DNA from: Pseudomonas orientalis
GTDB taxonomy: Bacteria > Pseudomonadota > Gammaproteobacteria > Pseudomonadales > Pseudomonadaceae
Length of the DNA stretch: 64,000 nucleotides
Assembly: GCF_002934065.1 (NCBI RefSeq)
Contig: NZ_CP018049.1
Coordinates: 4,338,501 to 4,402,500 of the forward strand
Direction of reading: 5' to 3'
Under the pieces are notes generated by a model that worked only from the letters and a program-made list of their open reading frames with translations, had not been told where the DNA came from and did not search any database. How positions within the stretch are numbered: position 1 is the stretch's first letter; every line of letters begins with the position of its first letter. Shown here piece after piece: positions 8,754 to 17,033 of this stretch. The translations under genes and the position numbers were made by a program.

Positions 8754-10136
8754 ATGCTCGACGCCATTCGTTGGGACACCGATCTGATTCATCGCTACGA
8801 CCTGGCGGGGCCGCGCTACACGTCCTACCCCACGGCCGTACAATTCGACAGCCAGGTCGGCACTTTCGACCTGCTCCATGCGCTGCGCGACAGTCGCAAA
8901 GCCACCCGGCCATTGTCGCTGTATGTGCACGTGCCGTTCTGCGCGAACATCTGCTACTACTGCGCCTGCAACAAGGTGATTACCAAGGACCGTGGTCGCG
9001 CCCAGGCCTATTTGCAACGCCTGATGCAGGAGATCCAGCAGGTCGCCTGCCACCTCGACCCCAAACAGCCGGTGGAACAACTGCATCTGGGTGGCGGCAC
9101 GCCGACCTTTCTCAGCCATGACGAATTGCGCCAGGTGATGGCACACCTGCGCCAGCACTTCAATTTGCTCAAGGACGATTCGGGCGACTACGGCATCGAG
9201 ATCGACCCTCGCGAAGCCGACTGGGCGACCATGGGCCTGCTGCGCGAACTGGGCTTCAACCGCGTCAGCATCGGGTTGCAGGACCTCGACCCCGAGGTGC
9301 AACGGGCGGTCAATCGCCTGCAAAGCCTGGAAGAAACCCGCGCGGTGATCGACGCGGCGCGCACCCTGCAATTTCGCTCGATCAATATCGACCTGATCTA
9401 CGGCCTGCCCAAGCAGTCGCCGCTGAATTTTGCGCGCACCGTGGAGGAAGTCATCCGCCTGCAACCCGACCGCCTGTCGGTGTTCAACTACGCACACCTG
9501 CCCGAGCGTTTCATGCCCCAGCGGCGGATCAATACCGATGATCTGCCCTCGCCGGCAGAAAAACTGTTGATGCTGCAAACCACCATCGAACAACTGACCC
9601 AGGCCGGCTACCGCTATATCGGCATGGACCACTTTGCCCTGCCGGACGACGAACTGGCCATCGCCCAGGAAGAAGGCAGGCTGCAACGCAATTTCCAGGG
9701 CTACACCACCCACGGGCACTGCGATCTGATTGGGTTAGGCGTGTCGGCGATCAGCCAGATCGGCGATTTGTACTGCCAGAACAGCAGTGACCTCAACGCG
9801 TACCAGAACGCCCTGGCGGGCGCGCAATTGGCGACCAGCCGAGGCTTGATCTGCACCACGGATGACCGTTTGCGGCGGGATGTGATCCAGCAATTGATCT
9901 GCAATTTCAGCCTGGGATTCGAGGGGATCGAACAGGCGTACAACATCGACTTTCGCGGTTATTTTGCCGAGCTGTGGCCGCAACTGGAGACGATGGCCAC
10001 CGACGGTCTGATCGAGTTGGACGCCCAGGGCATTCGTGTACTGCCGGCCGGGCGTTTGTTGGTGCGTTCGGTGTGCATGGTGTTCGATGCCTACCTCGAG
10101 CACCAGAATCGGCAGCGTTTCTCGCGGGTGATCTGA
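8754..10136 (+). CDS. hemN: oxygen-independent coproporphyrinogen III oxidase
   Basis: 460 residues, full length. Radical-SAM enzyme that decarboxylates coproporphyrinogen III to protoporphyrinogen IX without O2, supplying heme in low oxygen. It has the CX3CX2C cluster site followed by a fourth Cys (CANICYYCAC; Cys63, Cys67, Cys70, Cys72), the glycine-rich LHLGGGTPTFL motif, and the C-terminal HemN domain. It lies behind a perfect Anr box and next to the cbb3 assembly genes, which need heme. Convergent with the next gene. Confidence 0.95.
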   Translation: MLDAIRWDTDLIHRYDLAGPRYTSYPTAVQFDSQVGTFDLLHALRDSRKATRPLSLYVHVPFCANICYYCACNKVITKDRGRAQAYLQRLMQEIQQVACHLDPKQPVEQLHLGGGTPTFLSHDELRQVMAHLRQHFNLLKDDSGDYGIEIDPREADWATMGLLRELGFNRVSIGLQDLDPEVQRAVNRLQSLEETRAVIDAARTLQFRSINIDLIYGLPKQSPLNFARTVEEVIRLQPDRLSVFNYAHLPERFMPQRRINTDDLPSPAEKLLMLQTTIEQLTQAGYRYIGMDHFALPDDELAIAQEEGRLQRNFQGYTTHGHCDLIGLGVSAISQIGDLYCQNSSDLNAYQNALAGAQLATSRGLICTTDDRLRRDVIQQLICNFSLGFEGIEQAYNIDFRGYFAELWPQLETMATDGLIELDAQGIRVLPAGRLLVRSVCMVFDAYLEHQNRQRFSRVI

Positions 10137-10142
10137 GAATAC

Positions 10143-10637
10143 CTACGCCATCGCCAGTGAGGCGGCCTTCATTGCGTCGTCGCCACTGAGCCCCTTCATG
10201 GCCTTGCTCAACGAACCCTGCGCCGTGACGAGGCTCGCGTTCAACGCAGCCAGTGCACTTTGCAGATTATTGACCTTGACCCTGGCCTGCTCCGGAGAAA
10301 GGGTTTTATCGGCCATGACGGCGGCCAGTTCGGCCTGCTTTTCTGCAATCTGTTTCTTGATCTCGCGGATCATCTTCAAGACCTGCTGGACATCGTCGGG
10401 CAGGCCGCTTTCCTCGATATCGCTGTTGGATTTCTTGGTGTCACTGATCGCCAGCAAGGCAGCGCCGGAAAACGTCACTTTCACGCCTTCTTCCGTCTTG
10501 GTGCTGAGGGGCGCCGACGTGGCGTCCTTCAACTCTTTGGCAGCCGCCGCCGACTTCGCTTCTGCCACCTGGTCTTTCGGCTCCGGCAAAGGCAGCGCGC
10601 TGAGGCTTGCCGGGGTATTTGCACCGATGGAAATCAT
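10143..10637 (-). CDS. hypothetical protein with predicted coiled coil
   Basis: 164 residues starting MISIGANTPASL. The N-terminal 75 residues are Ala/Lys/Glu/Pro-rich and probably disordered. A heptad-like helical region follows (about 90-150, VLKMIREIKKQIAEKQAELAA). There is no signal peptide, membrane helix or Cys. I do not recognise a family; an unrelated small gene at this hemN-anr position is common in Pseudomonas. The upstream in-frame extension to 10691 has no family support. It ends 6 bases from the hemN stop, so the genes converge. Confidence 0.7.
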   Translation of the reverse strand: MISIGANTPASLSALPLPEPKDQVAEAKSAAAAKELKDATSAPLSTKTEEGVKVTFSGAALLAISDTKKSNSDIEESGLPDDVQQVLKMIREIKKQIAEKQAELAAVMADKTLSPEQARVKVNNLQSALAALNASLVTAQGSLSKAMKGLSGDDAMKAASLAMA

Positions 10638-10792
10638 GGGTCTGGCTCCGAATTCAAAAGGTATCGTTACTTTGTATCGGCCACGACACACGAACCTTTA
10701 TAACGCCGAGGCTTTTCGTACACGCTGGCCTCAGCTACCCCCAGTGCGTTACCCTTACGTCTTATGTGTGTTTTCCCACAAGGATTTAAGAA

Positions 10793-11527
10793 ATGTCCGA
10801 GCCAGTCAAACTGCGCGCTCACAGCCAGGCCCATTGCAAGGATTGCAGCCTGGCCCCCCTCTGCCTGCCACTTTCGCTGAATCTGGAAGACATGGAAGCG
10901 CTGGACGACATCGTTAAACGTGGCCGCCCGCTGAAAAAAGGCGAGTTTCTGTTTCGCCAAGGCGACAAGTTCGATTCCGTCTACGCAGTACGCTCGGGCG
11001 CGTTAAAGACATTCAGCCTCAGTGACGGCGGCGAAGAGCAGATCACCGGCTTCCACTTGCCCAGCGAATTGGTCGGTTTGTCGGGGATGGACACCGAAAT
11101 GCATCCCGTGTCGGCGCAGGCGCTGGAGACTACATCCGTGTGCGAAATTCCTTTCGAGCGCCTTGATGAACTGGCCCTGCAACTGCCACAGCTGCGCCGT
11201 CAGTTGATGCGCGTCATGAGCCGCGAGATTCGTGACGATCAACAGATGATGCTGCTGTTGTCGAAGAAAACCGCCGACGAGCGCATTGCGACCTTCCTGG
11301 TCAACCTGTCGGCGCGCTTTCGCGCCCGTGGTTTTTCGGCCAACCAGTTCCGCCTGAGCATGTCGCGCAATGAAATCGGCAATTACCTGGGCCTTGCGGT
11401 GGAAACCGTGTCCCGCGTGTTTACCCGCTTCCAGCAGAACGCGTTGATTGCCGCCGAGGGCAAAGAGGTGCATATCCTCGATCCCATTCAGTTGTGCGCC
11501 CTGGCCGGTGGTGCCCTGGAAGGGTGA
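10793..11527 (+). CDS. anr: anaerobic transcriptional regulator Anr (FNR/CRP family)
   Basis: 244 residues. The N-terminal [4Fe-4S] ligands are visible as Cys15, Cys18 and Cys24, with the fourth at about Cys117. A cyclic-nucleotide-binding-type beta roll follows, then the C-terminal helix-turn-helix with the FNR-type recognition helix (GLAVETVSRVFTRFQ). Oxygen disassembles the cluster; in low oxygen the dimer binds TTGAT-N4-ATCAA sites such as that of hemN. A good Shine-Dalgarno (AAGGA) precedes the ATG. Confidence 0.96.
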   Translation: MSEPVKLRAHSQAHCKDCSLAPLCLPLSLNLEDMEALDDIVKRGRPLKKGEFLFRQGDKFDSVYAVRSGALKTFSLSDGGEEQITGFHLPSELVGLSGMDTEMHPVSAQALETTSVCEIPFERLDELALQLPQLRRQLMRVMSREIRDDQQMMLLLSKKTADERIATFLVNLSARFRARGFSANQFRLSMSRNEIGNYLGLAVETVSRVFTRFQQNALIAAEGKEVHILDPIQLCALAGGALEG

Positions 11528-11605
11528 TCAGCGCTCTGCGGCCGAGCGAACCGGCAAGGCCGCAGGTATACTTCGGGTCCGTTTTCCGCCCAGGACCCTT
11601 CGACG

Positions 11606-12154
11606 ATGACTTTCGATTCGTTCGACATCAAATCCCTGATTCGCCCCGTCATCGACTTCCCCAAGCCTGGGGTGATCTTCCGTGACATCACGCCGTTGTT
11701 CCAGTCGCCCCGCGCCCTGCGCCTGGTCGCCGACAGCTTTGCCCAGCGTTATGTCGAAGCCGACTTCAGCCATATCGGCGCGATGGATGCCCGTGGCTTT
11801 CTGATCGGCTCGATTGTCGCGTACCAGCTCAATAAGCCACTGATCCTGTTTCGCAAGCAAGGCAAATTGCCGGCTGACGTGTTGGCCGAGGCTTACCAGA
11901 CCGAATATGGCGAAGCGCTGCTTGAGGTGCACGCCGACAGCCTGTGCGAAGGTGACTCGGTGTTGATGTTCGATGACTTGATCGCCACCGGCGGCACCCT
12001 GATTGCGGCGGCGAACCTGGTGCGACGCATGGGTGCGCAGATCTTTGAAGCGGCGGCGATTATTGATTTGCCGGAGCTGGGTGGGTCGCAGCGGTTGGAG
12101 GATATGGGGATTGCCACGTTCTGCCTGACGCAGTTTGGGTTGACCGAGCGGTAG
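11606..12154 (+). CDS. apt: adenine phosphoribosyltransferase
   Basis: 182 residues. Converts adenine plus PRPP to AMP in purine salvage. The PRPP-binding loop VLMFDDLIATGGTL and the N-terminal IDFPKPGVIFRDITPLF signature are intact, and the length is normal for the family. Located 78 bases after anr in the same direction, an order conserved in Pseudomonas (from memory). Confidence 0.95.
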   Translation: MTFDSFDIKSLIRPVIDFPKPGVIFRDITPLFQSPRALRLVADSFAQRYVEADFSHIGAMDARGFLIGSIVAYQLNKPLILFRKQGKLPADVLAEAYQTEYGEALLEVHADSLCEGDSVLMFDDLIATGGTLIAAANLVRRMGAQIFEAAAIIDLPELGGSQRLEDMGIATFCLTQFGLTER

Positions 12155-12173
12155 TCGTTGTCAGGACGGGCCT

Positions 12174-12246
12174 CATCGGGGCAAGCCCCCTCCCACAGTT
12201 TTGACTGTGTTCACAAATCAAATGTGGGAGGGGGCTTGCCCCCGAT
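12174..12246. repeat. inverted REP pair after apt
   Basis: ATCGGGGCAAGCCCCCTCCC and the complementary arm GGGAGGGGGCTTGCCCCCGA enclose a short AT-rich loop. It lies 20 bases after apt and could also act as a 3' mRNA hairpin. This is the GTGGGAGGGGGCTTGCCCCC REP class seen again at 39492 and 41771. Confidence 0.88.
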
Positions 12247-12282
12247 GGCGGCCTCTGAGCCGACCAGGATGTTGGATTGGAG

Positions 12283-12466
12283 CGAGTACATATCCATTAT
12301 TTAGATAACGGCTACTTAGGGTTCCGCCCTGACGGCGGCTCACTTTTGAAAAGCGCAAAAGTAAGCAAAACGCTCTTGCCCCACCACTCGGCACCTCGCC
12401 TGCGTTCGGCCAGCGTGGTTTAACGGGGCGCCTGAGGTCAAAAGCAGATCAAGATCAAGATCAAGG
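12283..12466. repeat. long intergenic repeat, apparently an internally deleted copy
   Basis: The segment running from GAGTACATATCCATTATTTA through CAAAAGTAAGCAAAACGCTC and the GGTGCCGAGTGGTGGGGCAA (minus strand) block to three tandem AGATCA hexamers resembles a multi-copy non-coding repeat of fluorescent Pseudomonas genomes that I know from memory. Compared with the longer form I recall, this copy lacks a central block between the CGAACGCAGG and CGAGGTGCC segments. It contains no convincing gene. The remaining interval to 12555 shows only a half REP (CTCCCTCCCACAG). Confidence 0.55.
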
Positions 12467-12555
12467 GCGGCTCGCTTCGCATCGTGGTTACGGGTGAGCG
12501 CTGCAGAGTTGTGTAGATGCCTATGCTCCCTCCCACAGTTTGTCCTGCTGTGGCT

Positions 12556-13158
12556 TTAGAGGGCGATTGGCTTGCGGCCGGCGAACGAGTGCGCCAGGGT
12601 GCCGCCGTCGACCAGTTCAAGCTCGCCACCCAGTGGCACGCCATGGGCAATACGTGAGGTGATCAGCCCCTTGTTGGTCAGCAACTGGGCGATGTAGTGC
12701 GCCGTCGCTTCGCCTTCAACGGTAGGATTGGTCGCCAGAATCACCTCGGTGAAGGTGCCCTGTTCTTCGATCCGCGCCACCAGTTGCGGAATGCCGATGG
12801 CTTCCGGCCCCAGGCCATCGAGCGGCGACAGATGGCCCTTGAGCACGAAGTAACGCCCGCGGTAGCCGGTCTGCTCCACCGCATACACGTCCATTGGCCC
12901 CTCCACCACACAGAGCAGCGTGTCGTCGCGTCGTGGGTCGGCGCATTGCGGGCAGAGCTCTTCTTCGGTCAGGGTGCGGCATTGGCGACAGTGGCCCACG
13001 CCTTCCATGGCCTGGCTCAGGGCCTGGGCCAAGCGGGTGCCGCCGCTGCGATCACGCTCCAGCAGTTGCAGCGCCATACGCTGGGCAGTTTTCTGGCCGA
13101 CGCCCGGCAAGGTACGCAGGGCGTCGATCAGTTGGCGAATCAGGGGGCTGAAGCTCAT
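12556..13158 (-). CDS. recR: recombination mediator protein RecR
   Basis: 200 residues. RecR works with RecF/RecO to load RecA at gaps. It shows an N-terminal helix-hairpin-helix (LRTLPGVGQKTAQRMALQLL), a four-cysteine zinc site (CRQC...CPQC) and a TOPRIM domain (VVEGPMDVYAVEQ, TNPTVEGEATA). I start at MSFSPLIRQL rather than six codons upstream. It is normally directly after ybaB; here an oxidoreductase gene lies between. Confidence 0.95.
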   Translation of the reverse strand: MSFSPLIRQLIDALRTLPGVGQKTAQRMALQLLERDRSGGTRLAQALSQAMEGVGHCRQCRTLTEEELCPQCADPRRDDTLLCVVEGPMDVYAVEQTGYRGRYFVLKGHLSPLDGLGPEAIGIPQLVARIEEQGTFTEVILATNPTVEGEATAHYIAQLLTNKGLITSRIAHGVPLGGELELVDGGTLAHSFAGRKPIAL

Positions 13159-13224
13159 GGGCGAAGGGTCCGACAAAACAACGAGACGCGGTTTATACCC
13201 GCGCCTCGGATTAGCGTCAAATGC

Positions 13225-14259
13225 TCAATCCTGCGCGACGCGCACGACCAACTTGCCGAAGTTGCGCCCCTCGAGCAACCCGATAAACGCTTCGGGCGCT
13301 TGCTCCAGGCCGTCGACCACGTCTTCGCGGAACTTGATCTTGCCCTCGCGAACCCAGGGCGCCATGGCGCTGAGGAACTCCGGCTGGCGATCACCGTAGT
13401 CGTCAAACACGATAAAGCCCTGGATGCGCACACGCTTGGTCAGCAAGGTGCGCTGCAGCGCCGGCAGACGATCCGGGCCGCTTGGCGCCTCGTGGGCGTT
13501 ATACCCGGCGATCAGCCCGCACAGGGGCACCCGCGCCTTGGGGTTGAACAACGGCATCACGGCATCGAACACCTTGCCGCCGACGTTCTCGAAATAAATG
13601 TCGACGCCATTGAAGCAGGCCTGGGCCAGCTCGTCGGCAAAGTGTTCGCTCTTGTGGTCGATGCAGGCATCGAAACCCAGCTCATCGACCACATAGCGGC
13701 ACTTTTCCGCACCACCGGCAACGCCGACTACGCGCAAGCCCTTGAGCTTGGCCACCTGGCCCACCACCGAGCCCACTGCGCCGGAGGCCGCAGCCACGAC
13801 CAGGGTTTCACCGGCCTTGGGCTGGCCGATGTCCATCAGGCCCATGTAGGCGGTCATACCGGGCATGCCCAGCACCCCCAGGGCCATCGACGGGCTGGCC
13901 AGGCCGTTGGGCACCGGCATCAGGTTGCGGCCATCGGAGATACTGTGGCTTTGCCAGCCGGTAGAACCGACCACCAGGTCGCCCACCTCGAATTTCGGGT
14001 TGCGTGATTGCTCGACACGGCTGACCGCACCACCGGTCATCACATCGTCGATTTCCACGGGCGCTGCGTAGGACGGCGCGTCGCTCATGCGTCCGCGCAT
14101 GTAGGGGTCCAGCGACAGGTAGAGTGTCTTGAGCAGCACCTGGCCGTCGGCCAGCTCTGGCAGGTTTACGCGTTCTAGGCGGAAATTTTCCGGGGTCGGC
14201 GCGCCTTGAGGGCGTGAGACCAGCACAATGCGTTGGTTCAGTGTGGATTCTTGAGGCAT
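13225..14259 (-). CDS. NADP-dependent oxidoreductase, zinc-independent MDR superfamily (CurA/YncB/prostaglandin-reductase type)
   Basis: 344 residues. It has the family's N-terminal substrate domain with YLSLDPYMRGRM, the nucleotide-binding loop AASGAVGSVVGQVAKLKG and the NVGG motif. Such enzymes reduce activated carbon-carbon double bonds of enals and enones using NADPH. There are no zinc-ligand cysteines. It lies between ybaB and recR, 66 bases before recR, and is followed upstream by a repeat, so it looks like an insertion into the dnaX-ybaB-recR group. Confidence 0.88.
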   Translation of the reverse strand: MPQESTLNQRIVLVSRPQGAPTPENFRLERVNLPELADGQVLLKTLYLSLDPYMRGRMSDAPSYAAPVEIDDVMTGGAVSRVEQSRNPKFEVGDLVVGSTGWQSHSISDGRNLMPVPNGLASPSMALGVLGMPGMTAYMGLMDIGQPKAGETLVVAAASGAVGSVVGQVAKLKGLRVVGVAGGAEKCRYVVDELGFDACIDHKSEHFADELAQACFNGVDIYFENVGGKVFDAVMPLFNPKARVPLCGLIAGYNAHEAPSGPDRLPALQRTLLTKRVRIQGFIVFDDYGDRQPEFLSAMAPWVREGKIKFREDVVDGLEQAPEAFIGLLEGRNFGKLVVRVAQD

Positions 14260-14324
14260 GAAGGGGCTCCTTTAGCGAATGCATCGGTATAGGGTGCAGA
14301 CCATCGGGAGGCGGTTGGGGTTCA

Positions 14325-14432
14325 GATCGTTCCCATGCTCTGCGTGGGAATGCATCCTCGTGACGCTCCGCGTCACCCGGCGGGACGCGGAGCGTCCCTG
14401 GCGGCGTTACCACGCAGAGCGTGGGAACGATC
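14325..14432. repeat. palindromic GATCGTTCCC repeat, copy 1
   Basis: GATCGTTCCCATGCTCTGCG at the left end and its near-complement ending GTGGGAACGATC at the right end enclose a second inverted pair (TGACGCTCCGCGTCA and GACGCGGAGCGTCC). The same family occurs at 52089-52225 and as a minimal palindrome at 27610-27638. When translated in some frames it yields the PRRAWERS-type peptides that appear spuriously in Pseudomonas annotations. Confidence 0.85.
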
Positions 14433-14443
14433 ACCAGGCACAA

Positions 14444-14475
14444 ACAAAAATGCCAGGCACGAGGCCTGGCATTGG
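14444..14475 (-). terminator. intrinsic terminator after ybaB
   Basis: On the minus strand AATGCCAGGC is followed by a 4-6 base loop, GCCTGGCATT and a T-rich tract. It lies about 20 bases after the ybaB stop and so ends the dnaX-ybaB transcript before the oxidoreductase gene. Confidence 0.85.
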
Positions 14476-14496
14476 AGTGCAGCTAAAGCCTGCCGA

Positions 14497-14835
14497 TCAG
14501 AACGGCAGCTTCATGCCCGGTGGCAGTTGCATGCCGGCGGTCATGCCGCCCATTTTTTCCTGGCTGCTGGCTTCGATCTTGCGCACCGCGTCGTTGACGG
14601 CAGCGGCGAACAGGTCTTCCAGCACTTCACGGTCGTCATCGCTGACGCCTTCGAGCAGGCTTGGGTCGATGCTGACGCGCTTGATGTCGTGACGACCGGT
14701 CATCACCACACTGACCATATCGCCACCGGCTTTACCGGTGACTTCGGCGTTGGCCAGTTCTTCCTGCATCTTGGCCATCTTTTCCTGCATCTGCTGCGCC
14801 TGTTTCATCAGGCCGGCCATGCCACCTTTCATCAT
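14497..14835 (-). CDS. ybaB: nucleoid-associated protein, YbaB/EbfC family
   Basis: 112 residues starting MMKGGMAGLMKQAQQ. An N-terminal helical segment (about 8-30) is followed by the YbaB beta-sheet core and a Met/Gly/Pro-rich tail. It forms DNA-binding dimers. The frame opens upstream at 14940 but that is out-of-phase dnaX sequence. It follows dnaX by 43 bases, as in most gamma-proteobacteria. Confidence 0.93.
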   Translation of the reverse strand: MMKGGMAGLMKQAQQMQEKMAKMQEELANAEVTGKAGGDMVSVVMTGRHDIKRVSIDPSLLEGVSDDDREVLEDLFAAAVNDAVRKIEASSQEKMGGMTAGMQLPPGMKLPF

Positions 14836-14878
14836 GGGAATCACCTCAAAAGTACGTGGATCAAAAGAGTCGCCCGGT

Positions 14879-16936
14879 TCATGACGCCTGGGGCGCCGGG
14901 GCTTCGACAGGTTCAATAGTATCGTGACGGACGACCGCACCGAACTGTTGCATCATTTGTTGGATAAGCGGATCAGCCTGGATCGACGCCTCGGCGTCGC
15001 GCTGGCGGTTCAGGCGTCGACGCGTCGCAGCCTGGGCCGGGGTTTCCTGCTCGGGCTTGATCAGCTCGATGGCGATGGTCAGCGTGCGCCCATGGTACTG
15101 GTTGAGCGCGTCGTTGAGCCGGCGCTGCTGGGTGGCATTGAACAGGGCGCTGTGGGCCGGGTCCAGGTGCAGCAGCCAGTGGTCGCCGTCGATGGCAATC
15201 AGCGTGCAGTTGGCGGCGATACTGCCGGTCATGCCGGAGATCGGCAACTTTGGAAACAATTCCAGCCATTGCAGGGCCAGGCCGGTGGCCGGGGCCGCAG
15301 CGGGCTCCACTTCCGGCTCGGGCGCGGGCTCGGCGGTGTGTTCGCTGGCGAGTTCGTCCAGGTAGCTGTAGGCCGAATCCATGTCCGGCTCGATGTAGTC
15401 TTCGTCCAGCGGCGGTTCGTCGTCGAGGTCGATACCGGGGGTGGCCGCCTCGACCTGGGCCACAGTCGGCTCCGGCACCGGCGCCGATACCCACTCCGGC
15501 GCATCCAGCACTACGCTGTCCGGGGTCGGCGCGGGCATTGGCGTCAGTTCGGGCTGCTCGCCGGTGGTGTCCAGTACCGGCTCCACGGCGGGCTGTTGCT
15601 CGGGTTCGACGGGCGCTTCAACCGGGTCGTTCCAGGGCAGATCCACCACCGGGGCGATTTGCGGCTCAGGCTCAGCCTCGATCAGCGCTTCAGGCTCGGC
15701 CACCGGGGCGGCAACCACCGGCTCGGCAACCGCTGGGGGTGCAACCGCCACTGGCGCGACGACCGCCGCACCAGCCACTGGTTTGGCGGAATCAGCTGTG
15801 GCCTGGCTGATCCCCACTGGCTTTAGCGGCTGTCTCGGCGCATCTGCCGAGTCGGCGGGCCGGAAGGCCAGCATGCGCAGCAGGACCATCTCGAAGCCCC
15901 CGCGCGGGTCCGGCGCCAGGGGCAGGTCGCGACGGCCGATCAGGCCCATCTGGTAATAGAACTGCACGTCTTCGGCCGGCAGCGCCTGGGCCAGCGCCAA
16001 CACGCGGTCGCGGTCGCCATGGCCGTTGTCGACCGCCTCAGGCAATGCCTGGGCGATGGCGACGCGGTGCAGCACGTTGAGGATTTCCGAGAGCACGCCA
16101 TTCCAGTCCGGCCCCTGCTCCGACAAGTGGCGCACGGCTTCGAGCAAGGCCTTGGCATCGCCCTCGATCAGCGCGTGCAGCACGTCGAACACCTGGCCGT
16201 GGTCCAGCGTGCCAAGCATGGCGCGCACATCGGCGGCCAGGACCTTGCCTTCACCAAAGGCGATGGCCTGGTCGGTGAGGCTCATGGCATCCCGCATCGA
16301 GCCATCGGCAGCGCGGCCCAGCAACCACAGTGCGTCGTCTTCGAACGGTACGTTCTCGACACCCAGCACGTGGGTCAAATGCTCGACCACCCGCTCGGGG
16401 GTCATGTTCTTCAGGGAGAATTGCAGGCACCGCGACAAAATCGTCGCAGGAAGTTTCTGCGGGTCGGTGGTGGCCAGGATGAATTTGACGTAGGGCGGCG
16501 GCTCTTCCAGGGTCTTCAACAGCGCGTTGAAGGAATGGCTGGACAGCATGTGCACTTCGTCGATCAGGTAGACCTTGAAGCGGCCACGGCTCGGTGCGTA
16601 CTGCACGTTGTCGAGCAGTTCGCGGGTGTCTTCGACCTTGGTGCGGCTCGCGGCGTCGATCTCGATCAGGTCGACGAAACGCCCTTCGTCGATCTCGCGG
16701 CACACCGAACAGGTGCCGCACGGCGTCGAGGTGATACCGGTTTCACAATTCAGGCATTTGGCGATGATGCGCGCAATGGTGGTCTTGCCCACGCCGCGGG
16801 TACCGGTGAACAGGTAGGCGTGGTGCAGCCGCTGGCTGTCCAAGGCATTGATCAGAGCCTTGAGCACATGGGTCTGGCCGACCATTTCGCGGAACGAGCG
16901 CGGACGCCATTTACGTGCAAGAACCTGATAACTCAT
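14879..16936 (-). CDS. dnaX: DNA polymerase III subunits tau/gamma
   Basis: 685 residues. Clamp-loader ATPase: Walker A GTRGVGKTTIARIIAK, a four-cysteine zinc module (C-X8-C-X2-C-X2-C type around CETGITSTPCGTCSVC), Walker B DEVHM and a sensor ATTDPQKLP. A long Pro/Ala/Glu/Val-rich linker (about 370-560) leads to the C-terminal tau domain that binds alpha and DnaB. I start at MSYQVLARKW, the family start. No clear A-rich slippery site was seen for making a gamma form by frameshifting. Confidence 0.95.
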   Translation of the reverse strand: MSYQVLARKWRPRSFREMVGQTHVLKALINALDSQRLHHAYLFTGTRGVGKTTIARIIAKCLNCETGITSTPCGTCSVCREIDEGRFVDLIEIDAASRTKVEDTRELLDNVQYAPSRGRFKVYLIDEVHMLSSHSFNALLKTLEEPPPYVKFILATTDPQKLPATILSRCLQFSLKNMTPERVVEHLTHVLGVENVPFEDDALWLLGRAADGSMRDAMSLTDQAIAFGEGKVLAADVRAMLGTLDHGQVFDVLHALIEGDAKALLEAVRHLSEQGPDWNGVLSEILNVLHRVAIAQALPEAVDNGHGDRDRVLALAQALPAEDVQFYYQMGLIGRRDLPLAPDPRGGFEMVLLRMLAFRPADSADAPRQPLKPVGISQATADSAKPVAGAAVVAPVAVAPPAVAEPVVAAPVAEPEALIEAEPEPQIAPVVDLPWNDPVEAPVEPEQQPAVEPVLDTTGEQPELTPMPAPTPDSVVLDAPEWVSAPVPEPTVAQVEAATPGIDLDDEPPLDEDYIEPDMDSAYSYLDELASEHTAEPAPEPEVEPAAAPATGLALQWLELFPKLPISGMTGSIAANCTLIAIDGDHWLLHLDPAHSALFNATQQRRLNDALNQYHGRTLTIAIELIKPEQETPAQAATRRRLNRQRDAEASIQADPLIQQMMQQFGAVVRHDTIEPVEAPAPQAS

Positions 16937-17033
16937 CGAAAACCGTCGCAACTGGGAAGCGGGAGGCGGTAATGCTAGCGGAGCAAGGGGGAAATTGCAT
17001 CCGGCACGCTCGTCTTATCTGACTAAGCGCTCC

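Noticed and set aside
14335..14919. Frame giving PRRAWERS-like peptides
   Set aside because: Translation of the GATCGTTCCC repeat plus the antisense of ybaB; not a gene.
14879..16936. Programmed frameshift in dnaX
   Set aside because: No A-rich slippery heptamer with downstream hairpin was found by eye.
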